Assembly (NCBI RefSeq): GCF_001687475.2
Contig: NZ_CP031611.1
Span: 992,001-1,056,000, forward strand
Direction of reading: 5' to 3'
DNA length: 64,000 nucleotides
Source of the DNA: Campylobacter hepaticus
GTDB taxonomy: Bacteria > Campylobacterota > Campylobacteria > Campylobacterales > Campylobacteraceae
In this document: piece after piece, positions 35,765-43,638 of the stretch
How positions within the stretch are numbered: the first letter of the stretch is position 1
Layout of the letters: the number at the start of each line of letters is the position of its first letter
The notes under the pieces: model-generated
Told to the model about the DNA's origin: nothing
The model's input: the letters and a program-made list of their open reading frames with translations, nothing else
Databases searched by the model: none
Made by a program: the position numbers and the translations under genes

Positions 35765-36838
35765 ATGAAAAAATTAGAACTTAGAATTTTTAGATTTGAT
35801 AAAGACAAAGATTACGAAGCTTATTACAAACCTTATGTTTATCACAATTATGAAAATTTCGCAACTTTATATGATTTACTTTTACAAATACAAGATGATG
35901 ATATTTATTTTCATTTTAATCAAGATGAAAATGCTTATATAGTAGTAAACAAAGAAACCATGCCTCTTTTTACCCCACTAGAAGCGATCATAAAAAAGCA
36001 TGATTTTAATCTTTGCATAGAACCCTTAAGTACTAAAAGAGCCATCAAAGATCTTATTATCAATAAAGATGATTTTTTGCAAAAGTATAAGCATCTTGCA
36101 AAATTTGGAAATAATGAAGATAAAAAACTTTATGCTAGCTATGATTATTTGTATTATCAAAGTCCAATTTTAGAATTTCTTCCTCAATACATGGGCGATA
36201 GCGTATTTTATCTAGCAGCAAAAATGATAGAAAAATATCCTGATAAAAAACTAGAAATTTTAAAAACCATATCCGATTATGAAAAAGGAATTTTTTATCA
36301 TCTTCAAAGTACTTATAAACCTTTAGAACATACCATAAAAAAATTACAAGATGAAATTCTAACTTTAGGTCTTTTTGATAAGAAGCTCTTAAATTTTGAT
36401 TTGCCAAAAATCGAAGCTTTTGATAATGAAATCAAAGAACTTAAAAAAATTAAACACGACTTTAAAGACTTCAACATAGCCTTTTATGGTTTTACACCCG
36501 ATCAAAAATTAAAATCCCAACTTAAAGCTAAATTCATCTCTTATGAAAACAGTCTTAAAGATAATGGTTTTAATCTTTTAAATTTAAATCCAGAGCTAAG
36601 TTATAAAATGGCTGCAAATATCGTTTTAGATGCTTATGATAGCGGTGCTGATTTTATGGTAGTCAAAGAAGAAAAAGACTTTTACTTGTTTGATATTTGT
36701 GCAAAAAAACTCATGCAAGCAAGCTCTAGAGAATTTGAAGATTTTTATATTTTAAGCTATTTTGAATTTTTAGCCCTTATTGAAGGCATACAAATGCCCT
36801 CTTTAAAAAAACACAACTTAAAGGTTACTTTAATATGA
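35765..36838 (+). CDS. Conserved hypothetical protein (Cj1459-like)
   Basis: 357 residues, soluble and acidic/aromatic, with no signal peptide or membrane segment. I do not recognise a catalytic motif. The N-terminal half (KLELRIFRFDKDKDYEAYYKPY, DLLLQIQDDDIYFHF) looks like the 2Fe-2S ferredoxin-type N-terminus of succinate dehydrogenase iron-sulfur subunits but lacks cysteine motifs. The C-terminal part has FYGFTPDQK, LDAYDSGADFMVV and FDICAKKLMQAS, which recall the HdrB-linked DUF5644-type proteins of Epsilonproteobacteria. The gene order with the next gene and the methyltransferase matches C. jejuni from memory. The stop overlaps the next start (ATGA). Confidence 0.6.
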   Translation: MKKLELRIFRFDKDKDYEAYYKPYVYHNYENFATLYDLLLQIQDDDIYFHFNQDENAYIVVNKETMPLFTPLEAIIKKHDFNLCIEPLSTKRAIKDLIINKDDFLQKYKHLAKFGNNEDKKLYASYDYLYYQSPILEFLPQYMGDSVFYLAAKMIEKYPDKKLEILKTISDYEKGIFYHLQSTYKPLEHTIKKLQDEILTLGLFDKKLLNFDLPKIEAFDNEIKELKKIKHDFKDFNIAFYGFTPDQKLKSQLKAKFISYENSLKDNGFNLLNLNPELSYKMAANIVLDAYDSGADFMVVKEEKDFYLFDICAKKLMQASSREFEDFYILSYFEFLALIEGIQMPSLKKHNLKVTLI

Positions 36839-37218
36839 AAATTTCTTTAGAATGCAAAGATCCCATGATAGAAAAAACTTTAGAACTCTTTTTAAAAGAA
36901 CATCTAGTGATGAAAAAAGACTGTGATTTTATCATTAGTGATACAAAAATTCACTCCAGCAAACCCCTATTTATCATCTGCGAAAATTCACCCTTTTTAA
37001 ACATACCTTTTAGCAAAGAAACATTATTAAACTCATTAAATGAATTTGATAATGCCCTAAAAGCCACTGCTTTAAAAATCGCATTAGAACAAAAAAAGCT
37101 CTTAGAAGAAAAAATAGATGCCATAGCTTATGAATTTAAAAAAGACTATGAAAACAAAATCGAACTTGCCATAAAAGATTTAAAAAACAAACTTGTCAAA
37201 GCCCTACATGATGAATAA
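36835..37218 (+). CDS. Conserved hypothetical protein (Cj1460-like)
   Basis: 127 residues with no recognised domain. The first ~70 residues alternate strands and helices (MKISLECKDPMIEKTLELFL, DFIISDTKIHSSKPLFIIC). The last ~50 form a charged helix (KKLLEEKIDAIAYEFKKDYENKIEL), possibly a coiled coil. It overlaps the preceding gene by four bases and the following methyltransferase start, suggesting one operon feeding towards flgI. Confidence 0.6.
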   Translation: MKISLECKDPMIEKTLELFLKEHLVMKKDCDFIISDTKIHSSKPLFIICENSPFLNIPFSKETLLNSLNEFDNALKATALKIALEQKKLLEEKIDAIAYEFKKDYENKIELAIKDLKNKLVKALHDE

Positions 37219-37840
37219 AAAAGTAAAAAGCAAAAACCTTTCCCATAAAAACTCAACAAAACACCCCCAAAAACCCAAACTCTACACCTATATAGAAAGT
37301 GGAAAATATAAAGGGAAAAAATTCCTCTTGCCTGATTTAACAACCACAAGAAGTACTAAAAGCATAGTAAAACACTGTGTTTTTAATGTCATAAGACAAG
37401 ATTTAAAAAATAAAATTTTTATTGAAGCCTTTGGAGGAAGCGCTTTAATGGCAGCTGAAGCTTTAAGTAATTATGCTTTAAAATCCTATGCCATAGAACT
37501 TGATTTTCAAGCTTATCATATCGCTTTAAACAACGCTTCAAATCTAGACACAAACTTAAAAGTCATTCATGCAGACACCTTTGAAATTTTACCCAAACTC
37601 ATAGAAAATTCTCAAAATCAAATCATTTTATATCTTGATCCACCTTTTCACATAAGAGAAAATTTTAGCCATATTTATGAAAGAATTTATAATTTACTCA
37701 ATACTCTAAACCTAAATGCCTTATATCTTATCATTTTAGAACATCATTCTCAAATAACCACTCCTGAAAAAATACAAAATTTTAAAAAGGATAAAGAAAA
37801 AAAATTTGGGTCAACAACTTTAAGTTTTTATAGGATCTAA
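37208..37840 (+). CDS. rsmD: RsmD-like RNA methyltransferase (16S rRNA m2G966 family)
   Basis: About 210 residues from ATG 37208; an in-frame TTG at 37193 would add five residues. Motifs: ESGKYKGKKFLLP, TRSTKSIVKHCVFNVI, the SAM-binding EAFGGSALMAAEAL near 80, AIELDFQAYHIALNN, and the catalytic DPPF near 150. These fit the RsmD family, which methylates N2 of G966 in 16S rRNA. It overlaps the upstream hypothetical by 11 bases. A sigma-54 promoter for flgI begins just after its stop. Confidence 0.78.
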   Translation: MMNKKVKSKNLSHKNSTKHPQKPKLYTYIESGKYKGKKFLLPDLTTTRSTKSIVKHCVFNVIRQDLKNKIFIEAFGGSALMAAEALSNYALKSYAIELDFQAYHIALNNASNLDTNLKVIHADTFEILPKLIENSQNQIILYLDPPFHIRENFSHIYERIYNLLNTLNLNALYLIILEHHSQITTPEKIQNFKKDKEKKFGSTTLSFYRI

Positions 37841-37847
37841 ATCACAA

Positions 37848-37864
37848 CTGGAACGCTTTTTGCT
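37848..37864 (+). promoter_or_regulatory. Sigma-54 (RpoN) promoter for flgI-flgJ
   Basis: CTGGAACGCTTTTTGCT has the invariant GG (37850-37851) and GC (37862-37863) exactly ten bases apart, as in the TGGCAC-N5-TTGCW consensus. It lies 41 bases before ATG 37905. Middle-class flagellar genes in Campylobacter are RpoN/FlgR dependent, so the site fits its gene. Confidence 0.8.
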
Positions 37865-37904
37865 TTTATCAAGCTAATAACTTAAAAGAATCAAGGAAGA
37901 ATCT

Positions 37905-38951
37905 ATGAAAGTTTTAATCATATCTTTATTTTTTATAAGTCATATTTTAGCAGTGCAAATCAAAGATATAGCCAATACTGTAGGCGTAAGAGACAATCAA
38001 CTCATAGGTTATGGACTAGTTGTAGGACTTAATGGTAGCGGAGATGGAACAAGCTCTAAATTCACCCTTCAATCTGTATCCAACCTCTTACAAGGTATGA
38101 ATATCAAAGTAGACCCAAACGATATCAAATCAAAAAATACCGCAGCCGTTATGGTGACAGCCAAATTACCCGCTTTTGCACAAAGTGGCGATAAGCTTGA
38201 TATTACTGTATCTTCTTTAGGGGATGCAAAATCTTTACAAGGGGGAACGCTTTTACTTACTGCACTACGTGGTATTGATGGAGAAATTTACGCCATAGCT
38301 CAAGGATCCATCTCAACAGGAGGATTAAGCCCAAGACCAGGTGGGACAGGCACACATTCAACTGCTGCAACTGTAATGGGTGGGGCTAATGTAGAAAGAG
38401 AAATTCCACAAAATTTTAGCCAAAATAACGACTTAACCCTAAGTTTAAAAGTAGCAGACTTTAAAACTGCAAATGATATAGAAACCATCTTAAACAACAC
38501 CTTTGATGAAAGTGTAGCAAAAGCCATTGATTCACGTACCATTAAACTTACCAAACCTCAAGACCTTTCAAATGTTGAATTTATGGCAAAGGTTTTAGAA
38601 CAAGATATCACTTATAAACCTCAAAGCAAAGTGATTATTGATGAAAAAACAGGTACAGTTGTAGCTGGGGTAGACATAGAAGTAGAACCTGTTTTAATCA
38701 CACATAAAGATATCACTATAAAAATCGATCCTAATAGCAACCCACAAGCAAATCAAAACGAAATTGATATGAAAGATGGTGGTTTTATAGACCCTAATTC
38801 AAATACACTAAGAATCAACAATACAAAAAGCACCGTAGCCAACATCGCTAGAATGCTAAACAAACTAGGAGCAAGCCCAAATGATATCATAGCCATTATG
38901 GAAAATTTAAAACGTGCAGGGGCAATTAATGCAGAATTGGAGATCATCTAA
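37905..38951 (+). CDS. flgI: Flagellar P-ring protein FlgI
   Basis: 348 residues. The signal peptide MKVLIISLFFISHILA is followed by the conserved IKDIANTVGVRDNQLIGYGLVVGLNGSGD-type start and PRPGGTGTHSTAATVMGGA. FlgI forms the periplasmic P ring around the flagellar rod. Length is normal. The ribosome binding site is AAGGAAGAA, and it overlaps flgJ by one base (TAATG). Confidence 0.97.
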   Translation: MKVLIISLFFISHILAVQIKDIANTVGVRDNQLIGYGLVVGLNGSGDGTSSKFTLQSVSNLLQGMNIKVDPNDIKSKNTAAVMVTAKLPAFAQSGDKLDITVSSLGDAKSLQGGTLLLTALRGIDGEIYAIAQGSISTGGLSPRPGGTGTHSTAATVMGGANVEREIPQNFSQNNDLTLSLKVADFKTANDIETILNNTFDESVAKAIDSRTIKLTKPQDLSNVEFMAKVLEQDITYKPQSKVIIDEKTGTVVAGVDIEVEPVLITHKDITIKIDPNSNPQANQNEIDMKDGGFIDPNSNTLRINNTKSTVANIARMLNKLGASPNDIIAIMENLKRAGAINAELEII

Positions 38952-39280
38952 TGAAAACAAATCATTTTTTAAATACTCATCCTATAGACAATACCTTATT
39001 AAGTCCTACAAATAAAATAAAAAGCTTCAAACTCAATGAAAATACCATCACCACCAAAACCAAAGAAGATGAAGCCTTAAAAGAACAAACCGATGCTTTT
39101 GAAGCCATTTTTTTAAAACAAATATTAGACATATCCTTAAAAAACCAAAACTCACTCTTTGGAAAAGACGCTAGTGATGAAATTTATTCTTCTTTATATA
39201 ATGATACTATGAGTAAAGCTTTAAGCGGGGGATTAGGTTTTTCAAAACTATTATACGATTTTTTAAAAGAAAGGGGTTAA
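38951..39280 (+). CDS. flgJ: Rod-binding protein FlgJ (N-terminal domain only)
   Basis: 109 residues. It holds the FlgJ rod-binding signature EQTDAFEAIFLKQILDISLKNQ near residue 45 and a Ser/Gly-rich end. It lacks the peptidoglycan-hydrolase domain found in E. coli FlgJ, as is usual in Campylobacter, so wall opening must be done by another enzyme. It is translationally coupled to flgI. Confidence 0.9.
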   Translation: MKTNHFLNTHPIDNTLLSPTNKIKSFKLNENTITTKTKEDEALKEQTDAFEAIFLKQILDISLKNQNSLFGKDASDEIYSSLYNDTMSKALSGGLGFSKLLYDFLKERG

Positions 39281-39303
39281 GTTTATTTAATTTAATTCGA
39301 TAT
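39278..39303 (+). promoter_or_regulatory. Sigma-28 (FliA) promoter for flgM
   Basis: TAAGTTT at 39278-39284, overlapping the flgJ stop, and CGATAT at 39298-39303 fit the Campylobacter sigma-28 pattern (TAAAGTTT-N11-CGATAT) with a slightly imperfect -35. It lies 43 bases before flgM. FliA control of its own anti-sigma factor is known in related bacteria. Confidence 0.6.
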
Positions 39304-39346
39304 AGTTTATAAAGGATTATGATTTTAAAATCAAGGAGGCAGAAAA

Positions 39347-39538
39347 ATGATAAATCCTATACAAAATGGTGGTCCAACCTTATGTCCACCAAGTAAGGTA
39401 AATAAAGAAAATAAAATGGAAAGCACTCAAAAAACAGACAATGATAAGGCAAAAAAAATCGCAGAACAAATTAAAGATGGTACTTATACAATCAATCTAA
39501 AAGGTACAGCTGATGCGATTGCCGATGCTTTAATATAA
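39347..39538 (+). CDS. flgM: Anti-sigma-28 factor FlgM
   Basis: 63 residues, small as in Campylobacter. It begins INPIQNGGP and ends with the sigma-binding helix pattern KKIAEQIKDGTYTINLKGTADAIADAL. FlgM holds FliA inactive until the hook is finished. A strong ribosome binding site (AAGGAGG) precedes ATG. It is followed by flgN and flgK on the same strand. Confidence 0.9.
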   Translation: MINPIQNGGPTLCPPSKVNKENKMESTQKTDNDKAKKIAEQIKDGTYTINLKGTADAIADALI

Positions 39539-39580
39539 AAATTATCATTCTCTTTTTTTGAGTTAAAAAAAGGAGAAAAA

Positions 39581-40015
39581 ATGCTTAAACAAAGACTTGA
39601 CGAAGTTAATGCTATTTTAACAAAACTAATTAACTTAACCAAAGAAGATATAGACAATATCAAAATAGCCAAACACGAAACTGTCACATCCAGTGTAGAA
39701 GAAAAAAACAAACTCATTGAAGAATTCATCCTAGCTAAAAAGCAGCTTGATGCTGCTTTAGTTGAGCTAAATAATAGCTGCACTAAAGGACTTAGCGAGC
39801 TTTTAGATGATGAAGATAAAGAAAAACTTGATCTACTTAAGAACAATCTTCAAACCCTCCACAGTGCAAATAAAGAATACGCCAAACTAGTTCTAATCGT
39901 AAAAGATTTTCTTGATGGTTTAGTCAATAAAATGTTTGATATAAATGATGGAACAAATCATGCTTATGGAGATAAAAAAACAAAACCAGAGTCAATTTTT
40001 AAAATCAAAGCATAA
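39581..40015 (+). CDS. flgN: FlgN-like flagellar export chaperone
   Basis: 144 residues, almost all helical, with heptad-rich stretches (KQRLDEVNAILTKLINL, NKLIEEFILAKKQLDAAL). FlgN proteins are coiled-coil chaperones for hook-junction proteins FlgK and FlgL. Identification rests on size, helix content and position between flgM and flgK. A strong AAGGAG precedes the start. Confidence 0.78.
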   Translation: MLKQRLDEVNAILTKLINLTKEDIDNIKIAKHETVTSSVEEKNKLIEEFILAKKQLDAALVELNNSCTKGLSELLDDEDKEKLDLLKNNLQTLHSANKEYAKLVLIVKDFLDGLVNKMFDINDGTNHAYGDKKTKPESIFKIKA

Positions 40016-40024
40016 GGATTTATA

Positions 40025-41851
40025 ATGAGTATTTTTGGAACATTGTATACAGGAGTTACAGGTTTAAAAGCAAGCGAGGTACAAATTGCAACCACTGGAA
40101 ACAATATCTCCAACGCCAATGCAACCTTTTACACACGTCAAAGAGTAGTACAAACAACTAATGGATATATCACCACAGGCGATGTACAAATGGGCACAGG
40201 AGCTGCTATAGAAAGCATAGTACGCTTACATGATGAATACTCATATTATAAACTAAAAGGTGCTTCAAATCAACTCGAATACACCAAATACATGGCTTCA
40301 GTCTTAGAAGAAATAGCCCAACGTTTTCCAGACTTGCAAAACACAGGTATTTTAAAAGACTTAGAAAGTTATAATAAAGCCTGGAATGATTTTGCATCAA
40401 ATCCTAATGAAAACGCTACAAAAATAGCACTAGTTAAAGCCTCACAAACCCTAACAGAAAATATCAACAAAACCTTTAACACCCTAGATAAAATCCAAAA
40501 AAAGGTTAATGATGATATCAAAGCTACCGTAGATGAGATCAATAAAATAGGCGAACAAATCGCTCTTCTTAACAAACAAATTTATGGACAAGAAGGCTTA
40601 ACAACAGAACACGCTAATGAACTTAGAGACAAAAGAGATGAACTTGAACTCACCCTTTCAAAACTTGTCAATGCAGTCGCAAGTAAAAACGAGATCAATC
40701 AAGACAACCGTTTTGATACAACCATAAGCGATCCAGGTCACCAATACAACCTAAGCATAGAAGGTTATAGCATAGTAGATGGGATCAATTTTCATCCTCT
40801 AAAGCTTGATTATGATGATAAAAACAAATATTATAGCATTTATTATGAAACACCTGATGAAAAAGTTCGCGATCTTACCGCGCAAATCAAAGGAGGACAA
40901 CTTGGAGCCCAACTTGATTTACGCGGTAGAAATTATAGCAAACAAGAAAGAAAATACACTGATGGTATCATACAAGGCTACATGGATGATTTAAATACCT
41001 TTGCTAAAACCATGATCAATGAAACCAACAATCTTTACGCTAGTTCTGCTAAAAGTTCCATAAGTTCTGATTATTTACCGCATCTTGATGGCAATATTCC
41101 CTTAGTCAATTATGATAAAACCATACAACCAGGAAGTTTTGATATAGTCATTTATGATGAAAAAGGCGATAAAAAACTCACCAAAACCATTACCATAGAT
41201 GTTAATACAACCATGAATGATATCATACGCCAAATCAATTCCAACACAGATGATAATGACAACAAAAACCCTAACGATGATGTTAACGATCATATCAATG
41301 CGATTTTTCACTATGATGCAAAAACTGCAGACGGTTTGTTTCAAATCAATGCAAAACCAGGTTTTAAAGTAGCCATTGAAGATAAAGGAACCAATTTTGC
41401 AGGCGCATTTAGCATAGGAGGTTTTTTTAGCGGAACCAATGCAAGCGATATGAAAGTTAAAGATTCTATACTCAATGACCCAAGCACACTAAGAGCTAGC
41501 TTAAACGGGGTTGATAGTGGTAATGATATGGCTAATAAAATCATACAACTCCAATATGAAAAAGTTAACTTTTACAATGAAGATGGAACCATTGATAATC
41601 TTGCCATGGAGCAATATTATCGCAAACTCACAGGTAAAATAGGTCTAGATGGAGAAAGCAACAATGTTGTTAATGCAAGCAATCAAACCCTTTACAATTC
41701 TGTTTATACCGAATACCAATCAAAAAGCGGTGTCAATATCAACGAAGAATTAGCCGCTCTTATTATATACCAATCAAGCTATGGGGCTGCTGCTAAAATC
41801 GTTTCAACAGTAGATCAAATGCTTGATACTTTATTAGGACTTAAATCTTAA
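40025..41851 (+). CDS. flgK: Flagellar hook-associated protein 1 FlgK
   Basis: 608 residues. The N-terminus (IFGTLYTGVTGLKASEVQIATTGNNISNANATFYTRQR) is the flagellar rod/hook signature and the C-terminus (VNINEELAALIIYQSSYGAAAKIVSTVDQMLDTLL) is the matching helix. It forms the junction between hook and filament. It lies nine bases after flgN with AAGGAT as ribosome binding site. Confidence 0.96.
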   Translation: MSIFGTLYTGVTGLKASEVQIATTGNNISNANATFYTRQRVVQTTNGYITTGDVQMGTGAAIESIVRLHDEYSYYKLKGASNQLEYTKYMASVLEEIAQRFPDLQNTGILKDLESYNKAWNDFASNPNENATKIALVKASQTLTENINKTFNTLDKIQKKVNDDIKATVDEINKIGEQIALLNKQIYGQEGLTTEHANELRDKRDELELTLSKLVNAVASKNEINQDNRFDTTISDPGHQYNLSIEGYSIVDGINFHPLKLDYDDKNKYYSIYYETPDEKVRDLTAQIKGGQLGAQLDLRGRNYSKQERKYTDGIIQGYMDDLNTFAKTMINETNNLYASSAKSSISSDYLPHLDGNIPLVNYDKTIQPGSFDIVIYDEKGDKKLTKTITIDVNTTMNDIIRQINSNTDDNDNKNPNDDVNDHINAIFHYDAKTADGLFQINAKPGFKVAIEDKGTNFAGAFSIGGFFSGTNASDMKVKDSILNDPSTLRASLNGVDSGNDMANKIIQLQYEKVNFYNEDGTIDNLAMEQYYRKLTGKIGLDGESNNVVNASNQTLYNSVYTEYQSKSGVNINEELAALIIYQSSYGAAAKIVSTVDQMLDTLLGLKS

Positions 41852-41861
41852 TTTTAGAGTA

Positions 41862-42632
41862 ATGAAACATGAAAACCATATCCAACTAAAAGCCAAACTT
41901 GATGAACTAGCCAAGAAAAAAAACACTTTACATTCTCTTTTTGAGCTGCCAGATCCTTTACAAATCGCTAAAATTCATAATGATGAATTTATTGCCCTAC
42001 TTTGTGCTTTATTTGCCTATGGAAATGCTAAAAATATAGTGCATTTTTTAAACAAACTTGATTTTTCTTTACTCAATTTAAACCAAAAACTCATTCAAAA
42101 AGAACTCAAAGCTTTAAAATACCGCTTTCAAAATGAAAAAGATATTCAAGAAATTTTCATCACCCTTTCACGATTAAAAAATGAAATCTCTCTTAATGAA
42201 CTTTTTACAAAAGCTTATGAAAAAAGGCAAAACACTACAGATGCCATACTTGCTTTTATGAAAAAAATCCAACAATTAAACCCCTACTCAAGTCATGGTT
42301 ATGACTTTTTCTTTGGAAAAATTTGGAAAAACATGCCCCACTCTACTTTAAAACGTTACAATATGTATCTAAGATGGATGGTAAGAAAAGATGAACTTGA
42401 CCTAGGACTTTTTACAAAAATTCATACTAAAGACCTTTTAATCCCTCTTGATACCCATACGCATAAAATTTCCTTGACTTTAGGACTTTTAAAACGTAAA
42501 ATATATGATTATAAAAGTGTTTTAGAATTAACACAAAATTTAAAAAAACTAGACCCTAATGATCCTATAAAATATGACTTTGCACTTTATCGCTTAGGAC
42601 AAAGCAAGGAGATTCTTAACCTTAAGGAATAA
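41862..42632 (+). CDS. TIGR02757 (DUF2400) family protein
   Basis: 256 residues. HNDEFIALLCALFAYGNAKNIVHFL near residue 38 and LKRYNMYLRWMVRKDELDLGLF with LLIPLDTHTHKIS near 175 are the family hallmarks. The fold resembles helix-hairpin-helix DNA glycosylases (the DTHTHKIS run is close to the Nth/MutY catalytic area), but the function is not known. It follows flgK as in C. jejuni and precedes the TauE-like permease by one base. Confidence 0.8.
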   Translation: MKHENHIQLKAKLDELAKKKNTLHSLFELPDPLQIAKIHNDEFIALLCALFAYGNAKNIVHFLNKLDFSLLNLNQKLIQKELKALKYRFQNEKDIQEIFITLSRLKNEISLNELFTKAYEKRQNTTDAILAFMKKIQQLNPYSSHGYDFFFGKIWKNMPHSTLKRYNMYLRWMVRKDELDLGLFTKIHTKDLLIPLDTHTHKISLTLGLLKRKIYDYKSVLELTQNLKKLDPNDPIKYDFALYRLGQSKEILNLKE

Positions 42633-42633
42633 A

Positions 42634-43389
42634 ATGGATTTAGATACGATTTATTATTTCGTATTATTTTTTGTAGCCCTTTTTGCAGGTTTTATAGATT
42701 CTATTGTAGGTGGAGGAGGACTTATTACCCTACCTGCTCTTATAGCTTGTGGCATTCCTACTCATTTATCCTTAGCAACCAATAAACTTCAAAGCGTCTT
42801 TGGATCTTTTACTGCTACTTTAACTTATTTTAAATCAACCACCTTAGCCCATCTTGCCTGGGGCATTTTTTTTACCGCTTTAGGGGCTATTTTAGGAACT
42901 TATAGTGTACTTTTTATACAAGATGAACACTTAAAACTCATTATCTTAACTTTTTTAATCTTAACTTTTTTATACACTGCCCTAAGCCCTAATTTAGGAA
43001 AATACGAAAAACAAGCTAAAATAAAAAACATCAAATTCTTCCATCTAATCTGTGGTTTAAGTTTAGGTTTTTATGATGGATTTTTAGGACCTGGAACAGG
43101 TTCTTTTTGGATCTTTGCTTGTGTAGTATTTTTAGGTTTTAACATGAAAAAAGCAAGTATAAATACAAAAATTTTAAATTTTACAAGCAATATCATAGCC
43201 CTTATCATCTTTTCTTATCAATACGAAATTTTATGGACTATAGGTTTACTTATGGGTATGGGTCAAATTTTAGGAGCTTATCTTGGTTCAAAACTCGTAT
43301 TAAAAACAAAGGCAAACTTTATCAAAACCCTATTTTTAACCATAGTAGGACTAATGATTCTTAAAATAACTTGGGATTATTTTTTTTAA
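42634..43389 (+). CDS. TauE/SafE family membrane permease
   Basis: 251 residues with about seven to eight membrane segments. The two family repeats are visible: AGFIDSIVGGGGLITLPALIACGIPTHLSLATNKLQ near residue 18 and GFYDGFLGPGTGSFW near 146. Family members export sulfite, sulfonates or related organic anions. It is an old neighbour of flgK in Campylobacter, so a link to the sulfation cluster is not implied. Confidence 0.85.
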   Translation: MDLDTIYYFVLFFVALFAGFIDSIVGGGGLITLPALIACGIPTHLSLATNKLQSVFGSFTATLTYFKSTTLAHLAWGIFFTALGAILGTYSVLFIQDEHLKLIILTFLILTFLYTALSPNLGKYEKQAKIKNIKFFHLICGLSLGFYDGFLGPGTGSFWIFACVVFLGFNMKKASINTKILNFTSNIIALIIFSYQYEILWTIGLLMGMGQILGAYLGSKLVLKTKANFIKTLFLTIVGLMILKITWDYFF

Positions 43390-43581
43390 AAAACCCACTA
43401 AAACCACAAAAATGAAAAACAAAGTCCCTTTTAACCTTCCTTTAAAACAAAATTACTTATTATTGCTTATTTACTTTATGTATTTTATCTTACTTTTAAG
43501 ATGAAACATTTTATATAAATTGATTCATTTAAGTTTGTGTTTGAATAATTTATTAAACACTAAAAATCAATATCTAGTTTT

Positions 43582-43587
43582 TATAAT
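43582..43587 (+). promoter_or_regulatory. -10 box (TATAAT) for autotransporter A
   Basis: A perfect TATAAT lies 52 bases before ATG 43639 in T-rich DNA typical of Campylobacter sigma-70 promoters. The same box is present for copy B at 61879-61884 on the minus strand. Both genes should therefore be transcribed alike, leaving tract length as the difference. Confidence 0.5.
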
Positions 43588-43638
43588 ATTTTAGTTTTTA
43601 CAATTTTTGTATTTTTTTAAAATAAAGGATAATATTTT

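Noticed and set aside
38240-38260. Short G5 run in flgI, and another in bioB near 51187, as contingency tracts.
   Set aside because: Five G is below the length at which slippage is usual, and both genes are conserved housekeeping or flagellar genes.
43390-43638. Insertion-sequence origin for the duplicated autotransporters.
   Set aside because: No transposase, terminal inverted repeats or target duplications are visible; edges are plain homology limits.
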